Shown here: positions 13,392 through 16,917 of the stretch, piece by piece
Numbering within the stretch: the first letter of the stretch is position 1
Layout: every line of letters begins with the position of its first letter
Assembly: GCA_002400085.1 (NCBI GenBank)
Contig: DHEX01000100.1
Location: forward strand, 1-16,917
Source of the DNA: Clostridiaceae bacterium UBA4839
GTDB taxonomy: Bacteria; Bacillota; Clostridia; Clostridiales; Caloramatoraceae
DNA: 16,917 nucleotides
Direction of reading: 5' to 3'
Made by a program: the position numbers and the translations under genes
The notes under the pieces: model-generated
Seen by the model: only the letters and a program-made list of their open reading frames with translations
The model's database searches: none
What the model was told of the DNA's origin: nothing

Positions 13392-15322
13392 AGTTATTGT
13401 ATTTATGGGTAGAAAACCATAAAGAAATGATTAAGAATCAATCTTTTAACATATCAAACTCTTATCATATTGATTTTGATATGCAGTTTAACAGGTTACA
13501 TATATCTAAAAACAAAGAATATATAGAAAACTTCTATGGTAATAATATACTTGACATAACAGCAATAGTAGGAAGAAATGGAACAGGAAAAACAACGATA
13601 ACAAGGAGTTTATATAAAATATGTGATAGTGTTAACCCAGTAGATGATGATGAATACTATCCAGCATATATTACAAAGCATATAGTGATTTACGAGGTAG
13701 AAAGCCAGCAAGAAGGCGAACCAAGTAAATTAATAATACACTACTTTTTATCTAAGGATCCAAGTGTTGAAATTACTGAAGACATAGTAGTGGATTTAAT
13801 AAATTTAAAGGATGTAAAAGGGGACGAATTTGAGCGAGCAGAGAAGCAACACAATATGACAACAGTATATTTCACAAATGCTTTTGAAGTAAATAATGTA
13901 TTAGATAATCAAGGATTTTCAGAGTTTAGTTCGAGTGGTACACATAAATCACTTGCATATACACCGATGCTTTCATTACATAGAGCATTCATAAATTTGA
14001 GGGAGAATTACGGCTCAAAACAAAGTGAAGGTGGATTGATAGTAAGCGTTATAGAGCAATATGCTCAGAATATGACTAGAGATTTTAAATTATCATATGC
14101 AACAGCTCAAAGCTATAATTATTTAATAGCAACAAGATATTTTCCTGGAGCAATAGCAAGAATTTTACCAGTCATGAAAGACTTTAAAATAAGCATAACA
14201 GAATTTGGGCAATACATTAAGTATAAAAGAGGGTTTATTGGACTTAGTAAAATGGATTGGCATGTAATGTTTATAAGAAATAACATTTATGAATATATAG
14301 CACTTAACTATAAAAAGTATCATTGGGAGCAAATGTATGTAAATATAATCTGTGAAATTGCATTATTTGTGAGCCTAACATGGGATATAAATTTTGAAAA
14401 GGTGGAACATAGATATTCTTCATTAAATAAAAATAAATCATTTGAAATATTATTAGAACAAATTAAAGATAATGAAGAAAATACACCTAAGAAAGAGTTA
14501 ATCAGGAGGATAAGAAATGTACAAGGTATTGATTTAAGTATCATAAAAGAGTTTATTGAGATAGTAGATAGATATGAGGAGCTAAATATCTTAGCAACTT
14601 CAACATGGTATAAGCAGGTTCAAAACTTCTTAGAAGATTATGATAAGATTAAAAATATTGAAATAGAGCAAACAATCAATTATGGATTCAATCCATTAAT
14701 AGAATTAATCATTGAGCAATATAATAACAAGAAAACAATTTATAGTAGAATGATTAATATAATACCTCAACCTATGTCTTCTGGTGAGATAGCATTGATT
14801 AATATATTTGCAACTGTTTATTCAGCAATGAAAAAGAGAACAAGTGGAAGTATATTATTAATAATAGATGAGATAGACGCATTTCTACATCCGAAATGGC
14901 AACAGGACATACTAACACATATCACCAGATGGATAAATGAATCAGAGTTTTTTTATAAAAAGAAAGTTCAATTAGTAGTAGCAACACATTCACCAATTAT
15001 TCTATCAGATATACCAAGGGATAATATCATTTATTTGAAAGAACCATTTGAGGTTTATCCAAGTGGACAGCTTACCTTTGGAGCAAACATTAGTACACTT
15101 TTCTATGATTCTTTTTTCATGGAGAAAGGAAGCATAGGAGCAATAGCAAGGAGAGAGATTCAATGGGCGATAGATAATATTGAAAACACCAACTTAAATT
15201 TAGATAATCGGAAGAGGCTCGTATATATAATCAACAATATAGGAGACAAATTCCTAAGAGAAAATCTAAAGTCATATCCTATTTATATTGAATCTGCGAA
15301 AGAAAGCAGGGATGACTTATGA
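13388..15322 (+). CDS. Septu-like AAA/ABC ATPase (PtuA-like)
   Basis: 644 residues, an ABC-type ATPase of the overcoming-lysogeny/RecF-like kind. Walker A is GRNGTGKT at residues 62-69, the ABC signature is SSGE at 464-467, Walker B is LLIIDEID with D494/E495, followed by AFLHP, and the switch histidine is H534 in VATHSP. All key residues for ATP hydrolysis are intact. The middle is long and helical without an obvious second enzymatic domain. It ends with a four-base overlap (ATGA) with an HNH nuclease gene; ATPase plus HNH in this order is the Septu (PtuA-PtuB) design, also used as retron effector pairs, though no reverse transcriptase is present here. GGGAGCGGAG precedes ATG 13388. At 644 residues it is on the long side for PtuA. 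Confidence 0.85.
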   Translation: MKLLYLWVENHKEMIKNQSFNISNSYHIDFDMQFNRLHISKNKEYIENFYGNNILDITAIVGRNGTGKTTITRSLYKICDSVNPVDDDEYYPAYITKHIVIYEVESQQEGEPSKLIIHYFLSKDPSVEITEDIVVDLINLKDVKGDEFERAEKQHNMTTVYFTNAFEVNNVLDNQGFSEFSSSGTHKSLAYTPMLSLHRAFINLRENYGSKQSEGGLIVSVIEQYAQNMTRDFKLSYATAQSYNYLIATRYFPGAIARILPVMKDFKISITEFGQYIKYKRGFIGLSKMDWHVMFIRNNIYEYIALNYKKYHWEQMYVNIICEIALFVSLTWDINFEKVEHRYSSLNKNKSFEILLEQIKDNEENTPKKELIRRIRNVQGIDLSIIKEFIEIVDRYEELNILATSTWYKQVQNFLEDYDKIKNIEIEQTINYGFNPLIELIIEQYNNKKTIYSRMINIIPQPMSSGEIALINIFATVYSAMKKRTSGSILLIIDEIDAFLHPKWQQDILTHITRWINESEFFYKKKVQLVVATHSPIILSDIPRDNIIYLKEPFEVYPSGQLTFGANISTLFYDSFFMEKGSIGAIARREIQWAIDNIENTNLNLDNRKRLVYIINNIGDKFLRENLKSYPIYIESAKESRDDL

Positions 15323-16293
15323 TTAAGATAGAAGTAACAAAGGAAATGAGGAAACAAATAAACGATATTCACAGAGAATACATTGAGCAAACTTCTGTAT
15401 TAAAGCTAGAGGAAAAGATTAAGAAAATAAGGACTAAAAAACGTGAATTATTTAAGAAGTTATTTGGAGATAACACAAAGAAGAGGAAAACATCTATAAT
15501 AAACTACTGTTTATCAGCTGATTTAGAAGATATACTAAAAACATTTGATGTTACATTTAGTGAGGTATATGGATTTAAATTTAGTGATAAATCAACTGAT
15601 AAACAAAAGAGAACAATTGAAGCTATACGTAAAGATTTAGATGAGGTTTTTAATTATAGAGGATTCAACGCTGGTATAAAATTAAAAAACGGTAGCAAGT
15701 GGAATAGGCACAAGTTTATCACGGCTTTAGGAATTAGGGTGTGTCCCTATTGTAATCGGCAATATATAAGCTCTTATGAAGATGGAACAGAAGGTAGAAA
15801 GACTACAGCTGATGCAGACCATTATTACCCTAAAGAACAATATCCAATTTTACAAATGAACATATTTAATTTAGTACCGAGTTGTAATGTATGTAATTCA
15901 AGGACTAAGGGAAGAAGTAATAAGAGACATCTATATCCTTACGTGGATCCAAGTGATAGCTTAAGTTTTCAGATACCATTAGAATTAGGTGAGCAAGTAT
16001 CGAAGATATTAATAGATACAAAAATTAATAAAAGAGCTGAAACTTCAAAAGATGTATTTAAGCTTGATAAAATATATCAAGCTCATTTAGAGGAGGCAAT
16101 AGAGGTTAAGCAAAATGCAATAAATTACTTTGAATTTGGTGAAAGAGCATATGAAGCATTACAAGGTTTAGATGTATCATTTGATATATTCCCTACATGG
16201 TTCAATTTCATGGGAAAGGATGCATTAAAAGATCCATTAACAAAACTAAGGCAAGACATATATAAACAAGTAATGGACGAGCTTAAAAAGTAA
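15319..16293 (+). CDS. Septu-like HNH nuclease (PtuB-like)
   Basis: 324 residues. The N-terminal 135 residues are helical and charged and probably contact the ATPase. The HNH/McrA-type nuclease core follows: zinc ligands C142 and C145 (VCPYCNRQ) with C189 and C192 (SCNVCNSR), the catalytic pair D167-H168 in DADHYYPKEQYP, and N184 in NIFNLVPS. All expected residues are present, so it should be active. A helical C-terminal part (about 230-324) completes it. The start overlaps the ATPase stop (ATGA), so the two are made together. In Septu the nuclease is held by the ATPase and cuts DNA during phage infection; the same role is inferred. It is longer at the N-terminus than small PtuB proteins. Confidence 0.85.
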   Translation: MIKIEVTKEMRKQINDIHREYIEQTSVLKLEEKIKKIRTKKRELFKKLFGDNTKKRKTSIINYCLSADLEDILKTFDVTFSEVYGFKFSDKSTDKQKRTIEAIRKDLDEVFNYRGFNAGIKLKNGSKWNRHKFITALGIRVCPYCNRQYISSYEDGTEGRKTTADADHYYPKEQYPILQMNIFNLVPSCNVCNSRTKGRSNKRHLYPYVDPSDSLSFQIPLELGEQVSKILIDTKINKRAETSKDVFKLDKIYQAHLEEAIEVKQNAINYFEFGERAYEALQGLDVSFDIFPTWFNFMGKDALKDPLTKLRQDIYKQVMDELKK

Positions 16294-16852
16294 AATCCAT
16301 ATAAGTTGAAAGTACCTAATGTCAAGAAAGCATGAGGTGTTTTTAGTGGGGTTTAATAACAATGTAATTAGAGTGCAGTAGGCATAGGAATATATTGTAG
16401 CGGACAGACAGCAGCGGATAGAGATCAATAACAGAAAGTTGAAACAGATGGAAGAAATAATTAAACATCAGAAGGCTTAAAAATGAGTACAGTGTACATA
16501 TTGTTTAGAATCTTAGTTTTGACCCGTACAGGGCAATCAAGTAACCATAATTGTTGCCCATGATTTTGGGTTAAATCACTCCCCAAAGAATGGGAAGATA
16601 GATTACATAACATTGTTCGAGAAAATGTGTCTACTATATTGACATAGTGGCAAGTAATAATAGAAAAATAAATTGTAATGAACAAAGCTTTCAAGAGTTT
16701 AATATATTTTTGAGAGTTTTGTTGTTTACAATTTAAAATAATTGTAAAATATAAAAAATGGTTAATTTATTAAAAAAGGCCATGGGTTTAAAAATAGTAA
16801 AGATATAATTAAAATTTAAGATTTTTTAAAATGTATCTTACTACATTTATCT
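16294..16852. other. gene-poor stretch with possible remnants
   Basis: No gene with start, ribosome binding site and plausible protein was found on either strand. An open run of 30 codons without a start (16388-16480, containing ADRQQRIEINNRKLKQMEE) may be the tail of a decayed gene. Inverted repeats are GGGCAA/TTGCCC (16531-16536, 16554-16559), TTTACAATT/AATTGTAAA (16725-16733, 16740-16748, perfect, six-base loop) and AAATGTA/TACATTT (16829-16835, 16842-16848). No terminator with a clear T-run follows the nuclease gene directly. Confidence 0.4.
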
Positions 16853-16917
16853 AAAATACAACCTGCCGCCAAGGGGGTAATATCAGTCTACGACATCATT
16901 ATTGTACTCTCAAGGCA
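16853..16917 (-). ncRNA. possible 3' half of a type II CRISPR tracrRNA, running off the edge
   Basis: Read on the minus strand from the edge, the sequence contains CTTGAGAGTACAA (complement of 16901-16913), the exact complement of TTGTACTCTCAAG, which is part of a known type II-A repeat (the Streptococcus thermophilus CRISPR1 type). It is followed by a GTC-GTA-GAC mini-hairpin in the place of the nexus, then a C-rich to G-rich stem-like block (ACCCCC...GGCAGGT) and TTGTATTTT. The order anti-repeat, nexus, hairpin, U-rich end fits a tracrRNA. Only one repeat-like copy is visible and it touches the window edge, so a chance match remains possible. Confidence 0.3.

Noticed and set aside
13388..16293. 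Retron-Septu system
   Set aside because: The ATPase-HNH pair fits, but no reverse transcriptase gene is present within the window.
16461..16694. Minus-strand open frame of 77 codons near the right end
   Set aside because: No convincing ribosome binding site and no recognisable protein features; composition looks like chance.
16853..16917. CRISPR array
   Set aside because: Only a single repeat-like segment is visible at the edge, with no second copy or spacer, so an array is not supported.

Overview
The window looks like AT-rich DNA from a Firmicute, most likely a member of the Clostridia. Signs of this are the strong AGGAGG-type ribosome binding sites, the AT-rich codon use, and gene families common in Clostridia: a C_GCAxxG_C_C redox-type protein, a tandem set of large serine recombinases, and a SHOCT-like micro-protein. 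It reads as an accessory or mobile region. No core metabolic gene, tRNA or rRNA was seen.

Left part (1-8700), mobile-element control and recombination module. A C_GCAxxG_C_C protein (201-650) is followed by a leftward pair, an ImmA/IrrE-type metalloprotease (796-1314) and an XRE repressor (1382-1795). These face a rightward gene for a small ArpU/sigma-like protein (2014-2574) across a well-formed divergent control region, with two near-consensus promoters and two identical ATGCAA-N5-TTGCAT palindromes. Next come a sigma-70 region-4-like protein (2907-3371), a gene-free stretch that appears to encode a large structured RNA (about 3481-3770, possibly of the raiA-motif kind), a terminator, a 53-residue SHOCT-like protein (4033-4194), and three serine recombinase genes in a row. 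The first and third have the catalytic N-terminal domain. The middle one lacks it entirely.

Centre (8700-12316), a four-gene operon with overlapping genes: a DUF1413-like small protein, a protein with an N-terminal PD-(D/E)XK-type nuclease signature, a small middle protein, and an SMC/RecN-like ABC ATPase with a long coiled coil. This layout matches an ABC-three-component (ABC-3C) conflict system, with an added fourth gene in front.

Right part (12317-16917). A decayed HEPN-type gene (12636-13222) carries two frameshifts; removing one base restores an RNNFVH (RX4H) motif. A 27-codon ORF (13308-13391) then overlaps the start of an AAA/ABC ATPase gene (13388-15322), which overlaps an HNH nuclease gene (15319-16293). 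This is a Septu-like (PtuA/PtuB) pair. The last 600 bases hold no clear gene. At the very edge, the minus strand reads like the 3' half of a type II CRISPR tracrRNA, which needs the flanking sequence to confirm.

Taken together, this is probably a defence island carried by, or inserted beside, a serine-recombinase mobile element. The XRE/ImmA pair would control excision or transfer. The ABC-3C and Septu-like operons would be anti-phage or anti-plasmid cargo, with an inactivated third module between them. Element ends were not located.
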